Part shown: piece by piece, positions 34,629 through 45,745 of the stretch | How positions within the stretch are numbered: position 1 is the first letter of the stretch | Layout: every line of letters starts with the position of its first letter | Assembly: GCA_030737835.1 (NCBI GenBank) | Contig: CM060853.1 | Location: 9,012,134 to 9,076,133, forward strand | Length of the DNA stretch: 64,000 nt | Direction of reading: 5' to 3' | Origin: Acorus gramineus | Taxonomy: Eukaryota > Streptophyta > Magnoliopsida > Acorales > Acoraceae | The notes under the pieces: model-generated | The model's input: the letters and a program-made list of their open reading frames with translations, nothing else | The model's database searches: none | Told to the model about the DNA's origin: nothing | Position numbers and translations under genes: made by a program

Positions 34629-37600
34629 ATGTCAGAAATCAACGACGACCCTACTCTTCCGTTACCAACTTCGAAGGTTTCTGATCTCTCTCAGGCTGCT
34701 ACTCTCTCTCAAATGGCATGTTTTGAGAATTTTCGGGACAATCTTCCGAACTCGACCGATTTTCCTCTTAGTTCTGCCGAAGATTGGTCACCCTGGCACA
34801 TTACGGTACGGAGCGCTCTCGATCGTTGTCATCTTGTCGGTTATATTGATGGTTCTATTGTGCAACCGTCTGATCAAGACCCGACATATATCACCTGGCG
34901 CACACGGGACAGACGCGTATTCTCCTATTTGATCAACTCTGTTGATCGTTCAGTTCGTGCAGATCTCACTGGTTTTCCGTCGTCTGCCGCACTATGGACT
35001 CATCTTTGTGACCGCTTTGTAGAGAAAAGCGGTGCTCGTGAATATCAACTTCTGATCGACACTCAGACTGCTACTCAAGGTGATCTATCTGCCCAGACTC
35101 TATATGGCCGCATGAGGGCGAACTTCAGGGAGCTTCGTGCACTTGAGCCTGGACCGATGGCCACTCCCGCTGAGCGAGAAGCTTTTCGTGATCGTCGTGA
35201 GTTGTATCAGTATCTGATGGCTCTTCGTCCAGAGTTCTCCGCATTAGCCGGTCAACTCATACATCGGGATCCACTTCCTCGACTAGAATCCGCCGTCACT
35301 GAGGTTGTTGCTGAGGAGACTCGTCTTCGCACCATTGCATTGCGCCAGTCCACTCCATCTTCCACTTATGAGGGTGTCTTGGCAGCTACTCCTCCTACGA
35401 CACTCACCGGCTCCTCTCGAAAGAATACATTCTGTACTCACTGCAAGAGGACTGGACATCCGGTCGCCAACTGTTGGAAGCTTCATCCTGAAAAGCGCTT
35501 TGCACCAAAAGGACAAGGACAGCGTCGCCCCACTGCTCCCTATACTTCTGTTGCTGTTGCCACTGACGCTCCATCTTCATACACAGATCAGCTTGGGCGT
35601 ATCCGAGAGAGCCTCGATCAACTGATCATACAGCAACCTCCTCCTGGTTCTTCTACTCCCTCTGCTTTCTCTACTACTTTGGGTACTCCTGTTCATTGGA
35701 TTTTTGATTCAGGTGCTTCACATCACATGACACCGGACAGTTCTGTCCTCACTGCATGCTCACCGGCACCTTCACACCTGCCCACGATTCATACTGCAGA
35801 TGGCTCCCCTTTAGTCATCACGCAGTGTGGATCGATCACTACCACCTCTGACCCTACAGGACGCATTTCATTACCATTTGTTTTGCATGCCCCTGACCTT
35901 TGCATGAATCTTATATCTATTAGCCGATTGTGTGATTCTGGTCTCACTGTTACCTTTACCACCTCTGGTTGTCTTGTGCAGGATCCACGATCAGGGCAGA
36001 GGATTGGCGTTGGACGTAGGATTGGCGGACTTTATTACGTGGAGTATCTTCGTCTTCCCGTTCCTGATCCATCTGTCTTCTGTGGTAGCGTCACTTCTGA
36101 TGTCGATTTGTGGCATCGAAGGTTAGGTCATGTGTCTGAGTCTCGTCTCAAAGAACTATTTCAATCTGGTGTCTTAGGTCGTATTTTTTTTCTCCACTTT
36201 CTGTTTGCGAGGGCTGTAAATTAGCCAAACCTGTGGCTACTCCTTTTAGTCCTAGTAATAATCAGTCCTCTAGTCCATTTGAGCTTGTTCATTCTGACAT
36301 TTGGGGCCCATCTCATGTAACCTCAAAGAGTGGTTTTTCTTATTATATTAGTTTTATTGATGATTACTCTCGTTTCACTTGGATTTATTTATTGCGTCAA
36401 CGTTCTGAGGTTCCCAAAATTTATGAGATTTTTACCAATATGATTTATACCCAATTTCAAGCTCGTATCAAAACTTTTAGGTCTGATTGTGCTCGAGAAT
36501 ACATCTCTTCTACGATGCGTTCTCTTCTTCATTCTCATGGCACCCTTTTTCAGCAATCATGCCCCTACACTCATGAGCAAAATGGGGTTGCTGAACGTAA
36601 ACATCGTCATATTCTTGAGACGACTCGTGCTCTCTTACTTTCCTCTTCAGTCCCCAGTATGTTCTGGGCTGAAGCTGCTCTTCTCTGTGTCCATCTTATC
36701 AATATCACCCCTCCTCTGTCCTCTCCGGTATGACTCCTCATGAGCGTCTTTATTCTTCTCACCCTGATTATAGCAGACTTCGCACATTTGGATGTACGTG
36801 TTTTGTGCTTCTCCCTCCTCATCAACGCACCAAGTTGGCCGCTCGGTCAGTAAAGTGTGTATTCTTGGGGATTAGCTTCGAACACAAGGGTTATCGCTGC
36901 TATGATCCTGTTGGAGATCGATTTTGGATCGCTCGTCATGTGTCCTTTGTCGAGGATGTTCCCTATTTTTCTTTTTCACCCACTCCGTCCTCTCCTCCTA
37001 TTCAGGTCTCTTCTATTACGTCTCTCCTATTACGTCTCTTCCTTTTCCTGGCCTACCTGTTGCACTAGAGTCTGTTCCTACCCCTGCGTCTCAACCTGAC
37101 AATCCTGCAGATAACCCACCCTCTCCTCCCAGTGTGTCACCTATTGTCCCTACTGAAGATACTTCCACTGGTCCTCCGACTCCTACGCCTGACGCGCCTC
37201 CTCCTGCCGTGGATCCTCATTTTTTGCCTCGTTATCCTCACCGTGCGCGTCGCCCTCCTTCCCGCTTCAGTTACGACTCGGGGCCACCAGATCAGTTTGG
37301 TTTTGCATCTGTCAGTACCTACTCTCCACAATTTCAGGCCTATCTCACAGCTATACATGTCCACCGTGAGCCCCGATCTTATCACGAGGCAGTCGAGTAC
37401 CCTGAGTGGCAGCAGGCCATGACTGAGGAGTTTGAGGCGTTTGAACAGACACAGACCTGGGATGTTGTTCCCCTTCCGGATGGTGTAACCCCTATCAGCT
37501 GCAAGTGGATTTTCAAGATCAAGCATCGCCCTGATGGTTCCATTGAACGCCATAAGGCTCGTCTTGTTGCTAGAGGTTTCACTCAGGAGTATGGCATTGA

Positions 37601-38891
37601 CTATGAGGAGACCTTTGCTCCTGTTGCTCAGATGACTACTGTTCGCACCCTTCTCGCCGTTGCTGCTGTTCGTCGCTGGTCTCTCTTTCAGATGGACGTG
37701 AAGAATGCTTTTCTTCATGGTGATTTATCTGAGGTTGTTTATATGCAACCACCTCCAGGTCTCAGCACTCCTCCTCAGCATGTTTGTCGTCTTCGGCGGG
37801 CTATATACGGACTGAAACAAGCTCCTCGTGCCTGGTTTGAGCGTTTTCGCAGTGTTATTCTGACAGCTGGTTTTGTTGAGAGCCACCAGGACCACTCTAT
37901 GTTTGTGCGATCCTCATCGCAGGGGCGGGTAATCCTTCTTCTGTATGTTGACGACATGATTATAACTGGCGATGACTCCGCTGGTATTACTCGGGTCAAG
38001 AATCACCTCAGTCGACAGTTTCAGATGAAAGATCTTGGTACTCTTCGCTACTTCCTTGGTCTCGAAATTGCACAGAGTGATCGTGGGATTCTGCTTTCTC
38101 AACAGAAGTATACAGCTGACATTTTAGAGCGTGCTGCCCTCTCCGATACCCGCAGTGCGGATACTCCTCTTGAGCTTAATGTGAAGCTTCGTCCTACAGA
38201 TGGTGAGCTCCTCTCAGATCCCACTCGATACAGACAGATCGTGGGTCAGCTTGTGTATCTCTGCATCACTAGACCTGACATTGCTCATGCCGTCAGTATT
38301 GTTAGTCAGTTTGTCTCGGCTCCTCGATCAGTGCATTATGGTGCTCTTATGCGAATTCTTAGATATTTGCGTGGTACTATCACTAGATCGATCTATCTGT
38401 CATCCTCTTCGACTCTGGTTCTCAGGGCTTACACTGATGCTGATTGGGCTGGAGACCCGACGACTAGACGCTCCACCACTGGTTTCTGCATATTTCTCGG
38501 AGATTCTATCATCTCTTGGCGCAGCAAGAAACAGGAGGTTGTTTCTCTTTCCAGCACTGAGGCTGAATATCGAGCCATGGCTATCACCACCAAGGAGATT
38601 GTTCATCTCAGACGTCTCTTGGTGGATCTAGGAGTTACTATGACTGGTCCTACTCCTCTTCACTGTGATAACCGGTCTGCTATTCAGATTGCTAGCAATC
38701 CGGTCTTTCATGAGAGGACCAAACACATTGAGATCGATTGTCACTTCGTTCGTCAGCACTTTCTTGCAGAGACATTATCGCTTCCGCATATCTCCTCTGC
38801 TGAGCAGCTTGCTGATTTCTTTACGAAGTCACATCCAGTTCCTCGATTTCAGTTTCTTCTTCGCAAACTCACTTTGTATGATCCACCGTGA
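34629..38891 (+). pseudogene. Copia gag-pol polyprotein gene, three frameshifts
   Basis: Frame segments are 34629-36224 (gag, protease, start of pre-integrase), about 36195-36733 (integrase), about 36720-37015 (integrase C-terminal part) and about 37030-38891 (RT and RNase H). Visible marks: a CCHC knuckle CTHCKRTGHPVANC near 35432-35473, the protease DSGA at 35706-35717, a pre-integrase H..H region, an integrase DDE core including a DIWGP block, the RT box YVDDM at 37943-37957, and an RNase H region with DADWAGD. The first break lies in a run of eight T at 36184-36191 and the second near 36715-36735; each is a net loss of one base. The third is a 14-bp tandem duplication at 37013-37040. Unless these are sequencing errors, this copy cannot make a full polyprotein and would have been mobilised in trans. 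Confidence 0.9.
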
Positions 38892-38903
38892 GTTTGAGGG
38901 GGC
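38892..38903 (+). other. Polypurine tract of the copia element
   Basis: GTTTGAGGGGGC just before the 3' LTR, the expected plus-strand primer site. Confidence 0.8.
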
Positions 38904-39037
38904 TGTTAGATTATATGTGTTATCTTATAATGTGTGTAGTGTATTACACGTGTAACTCCTAGATATCTGTATATATAAAGGGACTAACCCCTAAGTGGAA
39001 TACAAGGATTTCATTATTTTATTCTCTGTTTGTAACA
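38904..39037 (+). repeat. 3' LTR of the copia element
   Basis: Identical to the 5' LTR over 134 bp. Its TATA box (about 38970-38979) points right, toward 39.0-40.1 kb. Confidence 0.97.
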
Positions 39038-39042
39038 TATTC

Positions 39043-40147
39043 AAAACATGAAGTAAGATGAAGACTTCATCGAACGCATTGATGCCTTGAAATTCTAGAA
39101 AACCTGAATTCCAGATTTTTTCAATGAGAGAAATTGAACAAAACATACTCAATCTAAAAGGCAGCATGTATTTAATGTATCTTTTTTTTTTTTTTTTGGA
39201 GGGTACATTAATCTAAAATCAGTTTAATTATGTGCAGAGCATCAACCAGCTACTATGTTGCATACTTAGGCGCATAGCAGCGTAACTCTGCAATCATTGA
39301 TTTTGCATCAACAAAGTGACCCCTTTGAAACAATGATTCAAAGGGGTGTATCAAGATGCGAAGTGTTTGAAAATCATGGACACCATTGCATATTGAATTT
39401 GTCACATTAGACCAAAAAGAAGACGAGAGAGGATCTCTGCATCTCAGAACGCCAAAACCCTAAATTTTACTCGAGCAAAACCTAGAGCCGGGAGAGATGA
39501 CCTCAGAACCCTAGCTTCGCACGGCGCCAGTGCCTCTCCCATGAAAGAGATGGTGAGAGCGGGAAATCAACGCTTTCTATCATTTGGTCAAATTCTACTT
39601 AACCCATAATAAGAATCTCCACCTAACTGACTGTGCAAGGAATTCAACTGACTAACAATGCCTCAGCCACCCAAATTACTACACAAACATCAATCAAAGG
39701 AAATTTGTCCATTTTAGGAGTGTGAAATACAATGCCTAGGATTGCCTTATAAGATCAATTGCTACAAAAAAAGCCTTCGTTTGGAACCAACTGTCAAACT
39801 GATTATGCTACTGCAAAATCAATTTTCAAACAAATCAGCTCCAAACGGGTGTTTTCAAATTTTAGTTTTTGGTTTCAGATTTTGGTTTTTGTGTGTTAAA
39901 ATATCAACATGACAATGAAAATAGCTGAATTTTGAAAATTGGTTCCAAACGAAGGTTTTGAAATTATATGCCATCACTTCCATACATCTACAAATCAAAC
40001 ACCAACTACATGATTTCACGACGCTCTTCATTTATATATATAAAAATTCAATTCACAAAAAGACCAAATCTCAAACCCTAATCACAAATCAAACGTAATT
40101 TACAATTCACAGAACAGATAGGATCGCAAAGGGGGGTTACCATCCGA
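39043..40147. other. Intergenic DNA right of the copia element
   Basis: Contains a T run (39182-39198), a possible leader-like segment with an AAACCCTAAATTTTACTCGAG telo-box context at 39466-39486, and an R2 MITE (39772-39957). The part nearest 40147 should be the 3'UTR of the PP1 inhibitor gene; a GGTAAC donor at about 40135-40140 just after the stop hints at a 3'UTR intron. Confidence 0.45.
39772..39957. mobile_element. MITE family R2 with perfect terminal repeats
   Basis: CCTTCGTTTGGAACCAA at the left and its exact complement at the right bound about 180 bp. The interior has TGCAAAATCAATTTTC, TTTCAGATTTTGGTTTTTG and TGTGTTAAAA, defining family R2. This is the best-preserved copy in the window. 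Confidence 0.8.
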
Positions 40148-40453
40148 TCAGTGGCTGTGATCGCAGCAACCGCCGGTCCCGGTCCCATCGGACGGCCGAT
40201 CACATCCGTCCGATTCGTCGTCACTGTCGTCCTCGTCGAAGGGCCTCTGCTTGTGGAAGACGCAGCACTTCTTGGAGCTCCTCCGGTTGAGGAGCTCGTT
40301 ATCCACCGTCCCTTCCTTCCACGTCACCTTCTTCTTCTTCTTCGACGGCAGTTCGAGGCGGAGAGTCAGGGTCAGCGGCGGCGGTGGTGGAGGGGGGACG
40401 GGCTCCGTTAGGGTTAGGGTTTCGACGGTCGTCAGCATCGATGATCTCGCCAT
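40148..40453 (-). CDS. INH3: Protein phosphatase 1 inhibitor-3 (PPP1R11/YPI1 family)
   Basis: A single-exon frame of 101 residues on the minus strand. A Pro-rich N-terminus (residues 18-26) precedes a Lys-rich stretch and the PP1-docking motif KVTW at 42-45, of the K-V-x-F/W type. It is followed by KEGTVDNELLNRRSSKKCCV and FHKQRPFDEDD, the core of the family. The C-terminus is acidic then Cys/His-rich (CCDHSH). Family knowledge: inhibitor-3 binds type-one protein phosphatase catalytic subunits in the nucleus and restrains them; in Arabidopsis INH3 is needed for embryo development. The start was set at MARSS; an in-frame ATG 20 codons upstream would add a KKKNEGELRD stretch not seen in relatives. 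It is GC-rich unlike its surroundings. A 5.3-kb MULE begins 230 bp upstream of the start and may displace its promoter. Confidence 0.9.
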   Translation of the reverse strand: MARSSMLTTVETLTLTEPVPPPPPPPLTLTLRLELPSKKKKKVTWKEGTVDNELLNRRSSKKCCVFHKQRPFDEDDSDDESDGCDRPSDGTGTGGCCDHSH

Positions 40454-40682
40454 GTCGTCTCGTAATTCTCCCTCGTTTTTTTTTTTTTGGGTAAAAGTTG
40501 GGGGAAAAGGCATTTATAGGCTGCGCGAATTACGAGGCGAACGACTGGTGTCGTGAGATACGTCGACCGGTCTCTGATTCATTCGCTCGTTGTCTCGGAA
40601 ACCGTTTAAAATATAATTTTTTTATAAATCAATAAAATATGATTAAAAATTTATTTTCTTATAAAAATTAAAATATTGTTTT

Positions 40683-40772
40683 GAAAAAATTAATTAGGGT
40701 CCTCATCCTATCTTCATAATAACAATAAATTTCTGAACTGTTTTACAATAATGATAAGTCCCTAAACTCAAA
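40683..40772. repeat. Left terminal inverted repeat of the MULE
   Basis: Inverted match to 45905-45999 with scattered differences; the last part (AAGTCCCTAAACTC) is less well conserved against AAGTCCCTCAGTTAG. Confidence 0.85.
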
Positions 40773-41572
40773 ATCTATTATTTTTGAATCCTTCAAACTA
40801 ACAGAGTTACTAACAACCATTAGAAATACCCTTTATACCCCTCCCGCTTAAAACCCTCTCCCCTCAAAAACTTTCGACCACCTTCCCTGTGTAAAACCCT
40901 AGTCCCCTTCTCTGAATCCACTGTAGCCCCACCCCCTCCCCCCATCTCCACTCTGCTCCCTTGTCTTACCTGCGAAGGATCGAGATCTCGGAGGGAGGTG
41001 TCGGAAGGCAAAGAAGGGGGAGGTTGAATTGGCTGGCAAAGAACCCCATTTATCGGACGGAGTTCGGGGAGGTCGAATCGGCGATGAAGAACCCCGTTTG
41101 TCTCTCTCTTTCTTACAGTGGGTCATTGATATTTGTTTTTGGTTATTGTGGATTTCGATTTCAATTTGGAGATATGATTTAGTGCGTGGAGATTGATTGG
41201 TTAGTGCATTAGAGATGTTTGAGAAAGTGTTTATGTGAGATTATGGTGTGTGTTGGTGAGGGTAGTGGTTTGTGTTGAATGTGTGTGAAAATCATATCTT
41301 GCATGTCAACTATTTGATTATTTGTGTGTGAAGAAGGAGAAGTGCAGAGGCTTGTGCTTGATGGATGAATCATCAATTGATATGGTCAATTGATCACATT
41401 TGTTTGTTTTCTAATTTAATTATTATAATTACATGATGCTTGAATTTGACATCTTGAATTTGATTGTATGATTATGATGCATATTTGTATATTTTCATTC
41501 TTATGTTATTGATATATTTTCATTATTAATTTATGCAAGAACGTGATAAGATGATATGCTTATGTTATTTGT

Positions 41573-41770
41573 AGGGTTGATTGTGGCATGTTTGTACTTA
41601 AATACGGCGAGCACCTCATAACGGAACAAACATGGATTTCCAACAAAATGACATTCCAAGGTTTCGAGGGGAGTACGCAGTCAAAGTCATTCGAAAAGCT
41701 AAAGAGAGTGAAAATCGGACAAAAAAAATACAAGAAGAATGTGAAACATATAAACAGCAGATGTAATGTG
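41573..41770 (+). pseudogene. Remnant of a Ulp1/C48-type cysteine protease domain in the MULE
   Basis: After a possible acceptor TTTGTAG at 41574, the plus strand encodes VDCGMFVLKYGEHLI, the active-site cysteine segment of Ulp1-like C48 proteases (D-C-G then a hydrophobic strand and KY.E). A second frame just downstream, from about 41631, reads as the following helix (MDFQQNDIPRFRGEYAVKVI), so a single frameshift separates them near 41625-41635. The upstream His and Asp parts of the domain were not found. Plant MULEs carrying Ulp1-like genes beside the transposase are known (Kaonashi-type), which supports the reading. Truncated and frame-broken, thus not functional. Confidence 0.65.
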
Positions 41771-41879
41771 TTTGTAATATAATTTGGTGGTGTTGTAATG
41801 TGGTATACTGTTTTACATCGGTGGTGGTGAAGTTTAATATGGTGCTGATGTTTTATATATTTTGAACAATGTAATGTGG

Positions 41880-42520
41880 TATACTGTCTTACAGGTTTTA
41901 TCTGTTATTGATATATCTGATGCACGATGTACACTGTTATGCAGCATGTGTACATTGTTATAAATCTTACAGGTTTTATCTGTTGCTGTTATAAATGTTA
42001 CAGGTTATATCTGTTGCACGATGTACATTGTTATGCAGCATGTGTACACTGTTATAAATGCTACAGGTTCTGTGTTTTACATTATGCACACTGATATGTA
42101 GCATGTGTACATTGTTATAAATCTTACAGGTTTTATCTGTTACTGTTATAAATCTTACAGGTTATATCTATTGCACGATGTACACTGTTATGCAGCATGT
42201 GTACACTGTTATAAATGCTACAGGTTCTGTTTGTTACTGTTATAAATGTTACAGAATGTGTCTGTTATACGGTGTACATTGTTATGTAACATGTGTACGC
42301 TGTTATAAATGCGTCAGGTTCTGTGTTTTACAATGTGTACACTGATATGTAGCATGTGTACACTATTATAAATCGTACAGGTTTTATCTGTTACTGTTAT
42401 AAATCTTACAGGTTATATCTGTTACACAGCATACACTGTTATGTGGAATATGTACACTGTTATGCGGAATATGTACACTGTTATGTGGCATATGTACACT
42501 GTTATATATGTTACATGTTC
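41880..42520. repeat. Satellite-like tandem array inside the MULE
   Basis: Units carry ATGTACACTGTTATGCAGCA, TGTGTACACTGTTATAAAT and TTACAGGTTTTATCTGTTAC. Starts of comparable units at about 41922, 42017, 42080, 42173, 42271, 42332 and 42426 give spacings near 95, 63, 93, 98, 61 and 94, that is, a higher-order period near 250 bp seen twice. The array ends in a 24-bp repeat (TGTTATGTGGAATATGTACAC type), three to four copies at 42426-42505. It lies between the 3' ends of the two convergent MULE genes. Confidence 0.85.
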
Positions 42521-42662
42521 TTTAGTACGATATGTTATACAGTATGTGTAAACTGATAATGTTCTAAATGACATAAGCATATGTATAAATTCAAACATAC
42601 AGGAATATATCATTAATGTTATACATCATAAAGTTCTCAAATACTAGATTGTGAAAGATACA

Positions 42663-44955
42663 TCATTCTTCAACGGTCACAGGATTCCTGCATGTCTTCT
42701 TGTTGTGTCCAAATCCCTTACATCTCGAACATCGATTGTGAGTTATCGCATTTGATCTGCCTGTGACTCTATTCTCTTTTTCTTCTTCCTCCCTGGCTTG
42801 ATCTTCGTAAACGGAGGTTTGATCAATATGCTTCCTTCCTCCTTCTCAGACGGTCTTTGAACGCCCACCACAGGTAAGATTGCACCTGCATATGTTTGGC
42901 AAAAAGTATCTCATAGAAAATACAACGAACAATAATCATAGATGGAGCTGTTTATTTTCCATACTGCAGCACAAGCATGGATACAGGGTAACCCAAACAC
43001 TTGCCAGCCTCTACATGTGCACATGCGATCATTGAGGTTGACTGCTTCACCTCGTCGCCCATAGATCTCGAAATGATTTCCATCTGAACACAACACTTGC
43101 AAGCCACAACACCCTGCTTGATGCTTCTCCAATTTTTCCATTATTGATTGGCAGGAGAAAGTCTCCCACTCGCTAGCCTCCTTGTGTCTTTTGTATATTA
43201 TCTCCATCATTTGTACTGTTATATGATCAACCATCTGAACTATTGGGAGGTTGCGGGCTTTGAGTATTCATGAATTGAAAGACTTAACATAGTTGGAGTA
43301 CAATTCTCCATATCTTTCCCCTGGAAATAGGACATTTGCCCAATGGTCTGGATCAGAATCTTCAACCCACTTTGCTACTTGTTGAGAGAAACACCGCATT
43401 TCCGCTATGGCTTTCGTGTAATATTCGATTCTCAGTCCATAAGCTGCAGCATCTAGTAGTTGAAGCAATTTTTTTCTAACAGAAATATTGAATTTTCCAG
43501 TGATCGTCTCTTTAAAATTCATTTTCAAGTGTCATAAACAATGAGAATGATATGAGTCTGGAAAGATTGAAGGGACAGTGACATTAAACCCTTACCCATA
43601 TCAGACATGAATGTGATTGTTCGATCCGGAGATATGAACCCTCGTAGGCATGTTAATGTCCATGCCGAATTGTCTTATGTCTTTTGATCCACAACTGAAA
43701 ATGCTAATGGAAAAAAACCGTCATTCCCATTCTTAGCAATGATCGCAAGCAAAATACCTTGGTACTTAGATTTAAAGAATGTTCCATCTAAAAACAACAT
43801 GGATCTACACCCAATATCAAAGCTAGCAATTACAGTACCAAAACTTACAAATATTCTTTTAAATCTATGATCTTTAGGAGTGCATTCCAACTCCACGTAG
43901 CTGCCAGGATTCGTATTCATCACCGCTGTAGTATACCATCGGAGATGATCACATGAAAGTGCTTCATTTCCATGCAAATCCTTACAAGCTATCTCTTTTC
44001 CATGCCATGCCTTGTGGTAAGGTAAATTGATGCCATAATCTCTAAATACGTCCTTCACTATATCGCGAGGTTGATATAATGGAGAATCTATAAACTTCTT
44101 TCTTGTAATCTCACCCACCCATCTTCGTGATGCTCTAGGATGACCGTTTGTTGATATTCCTCCACCACATGAGTGAATATTGTTCATCGTCTTGATTTGA
44201 AAGTAATGACCCAACCCCACTCTAGAGCAATGTACACGCCATCCACATGAAGGAATCTTACACTTAACTGTCACCCTTACTTTGTCATTCTTCACGTACT
44301 CAAAATCAAATGAATGTGCTATGGCATAATTGGTCAGCTGAATTCAAAATTCTTCGACATCTTCAAACTGTTGATTGATTGAATGAATGCAGTTATCCCA
44401 AAAACTTGTGAGCATCCCACTTGACGTACTCCCGCAAATGGCTTCCCCTTGGGTGACCATACTACAAGATGTAGGTGCAGTATTTGTCATGTTCATTTGG
44501 ACTGTGTTGGACATCCTGCAATTCATTTCAATTATGGGATGCATTAGGTATAATAATATATACAAAACTTTTATCACTGTCTATGTACACTATTAGTAAT
44601 CTGTGTACACTAATAAAATTCTTACGAAATGACTATGAAAGAGTATAACATATTTTTACCTTATTCCTTCATCTCCATCACAAGTTTGTCCATCATTGAG
44701 GGTAACATAGATCTCGACTACCATAGCCCCACACATCTTATGGATGTCGTACATCTTCTCTACGGCCTTATCGTACTCAATAGTGGGTCTAATCATTGCT
44801 TTCCTCGGAACTTCATACTTGAGAATGACTTTGGTTGCATCGAACCCCCATCTTTCCACTAATTCATTGACAATGTAAGCATACGTTGTTGTTCTACATA
44901 TGCTAACTACCTCGGCATCTCCCATATATGTGCAAGCTGCCATGATTGGTTCCAT
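42663..44955 (-). pseudogene. MULE transposase (MURA-type), several nonsense and frame breaks
   Basis: On the minus strand, in order: an N-terminal segment (44656-44955), a linker (44344-44577), a zinc-binding plus MULE DDE N-terminal part (43675-44340) with CKIPSCGWRVHCS and the first catalytic region LFLDGTFFKSKYQG, then an SPDRTITFMSD segment with the second acidic residue (about 43600-43640), a KMNFKETITGKF helical part (43268-43528), a SWIM finger C-x-C...C-x-H (CTCRGWQVFGLPCIHAC, within 42911-43234) and a terminal CCHC knuckle CSRCKGFGHNKKTC ending at a stop at 42663-42665. In-frame stops sit at about 44344-44346, after the DQKT at about 43675, before the KMNF segment and after SFNS at about 43268. 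A frameshift lies near 43590. The gene is dead but all main domains are still recognisable, so inactivation is moderately recent. Confidence 0.88.
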
Positions 44956-45539
44956 TCTTCAACAATGATAAATTAATCTGCAAATTAAAAGGCAATTAAC
45001 ATAAATTTCATGTTAGTAACATATTATAACATGCAATTACATTCAACCACTTTTCACACATAAACTGACAATAATCTCTTGTTATTGTGTACATTGTTAT
45101 AAAGAACATATTTTTTTGTTTTCATCATATTGTAACATGCATACACATTGCCTAATAAGCATAGAAAACACACAATGTACTCAATGTACATTGTTAGGTT
45201 CACTGTGCACACTATTAATATTCACACTTTGAGAATCTCTTAGTTCAAAAATATATACAATTATATGAAGAGTGAAACTTTGAAAATTTCCTAATTTCAG
45301 AACATGCATGACTACATAAAACTGAAAATCGTCGCACACTCAGTCATGTACTGTATGTGTACACTGATAAGCGCACTGTGTACACCCTTACACTTTCATA
45401 TTTCTGAAAACTCTCCAGTTTATGAACATTTATACAAACATCTAAGATGCATAAAATCAACACTATAACATTGAAAACTATAAAAAAGAATAAAATATTG
45501 CTTTGAACATTTAATAAAAACATACATTGGTGATGAAGG

Positions 45540-45745
45540 AATGAGAACCAATCGATCCGGGTCCGGGGCAAGATCCGTGGTCAAGATCGGGTGTGGGGGG
45601 AGGTCGGGGTCGCGGGAGGGGTGGGGGTGGTGGATGGGGTCGTTGGAGGGGGTGGGAGGCACGGATGTGGTCGCGGGATGGGGTGGGAGGCGATTGGGGG
45701 ACGCAATGTGGGGCGCGGGAGGCACGGTAGAGGGGGCTGATGGAG
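45540..45745. other. GC-rich block near the right end of the MULE
   Basis: About 200 bp of G-rich plus strand (GGGTGTGGGGGGAGGTCGGG and similar) next to AT-rich DNA. It may be the 5' leader of the transposase, which would be transcribed leftward from here, or captured host DNA. The open frames on both strands are Gly- or Pro-rich low complexity and are not called genes. Confidence 0.45.

Larger units (their letters stand above)
33571..39037 (+). mobile_element. Full-length Ty1/copia LTR retrotransposon
   Basis: A 5467-bp element bounded by LTRs 33571-33704 and 38904-39037 (134 bp each, starting TGTTAG and ending TAACA) that read identically base for base. The 5-bp target duplication TATTC is perfect (33566-33570 and 39038-39042). 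A primer-binding site TGGTATCAGAGC follows the 5' LTR at once, and a purine-rich tract (GTTTGAGGGGGC) precedes the 3' LTR. Internal order gag, protease, integrase, RT, RNase H defines copia rather than gypsy. The coding region has three frame breaks. LTRs this short are at the low end for an element of this size. It is inserted in non-coding DNA and no host gene is cut. Confidence 0.97.

Noticed and set aside
33756-34629. Long open frames on both strands in the copia leader (up to 239 codons)
   Set aside because: They are Arg/Ala/Pro/Gly low-complexity translations of GC repeats lacking stop codons; several registers are open at once.
35283-38606. Minus-strand frames within the copia element
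   Set aside because: Antisense to gag-pol, without family support.
41880-42520. Regular repeats considered as a CRISPR array
   Set aside because: Units are contiguous and diverged with no unique spacers, in a plant transposon.
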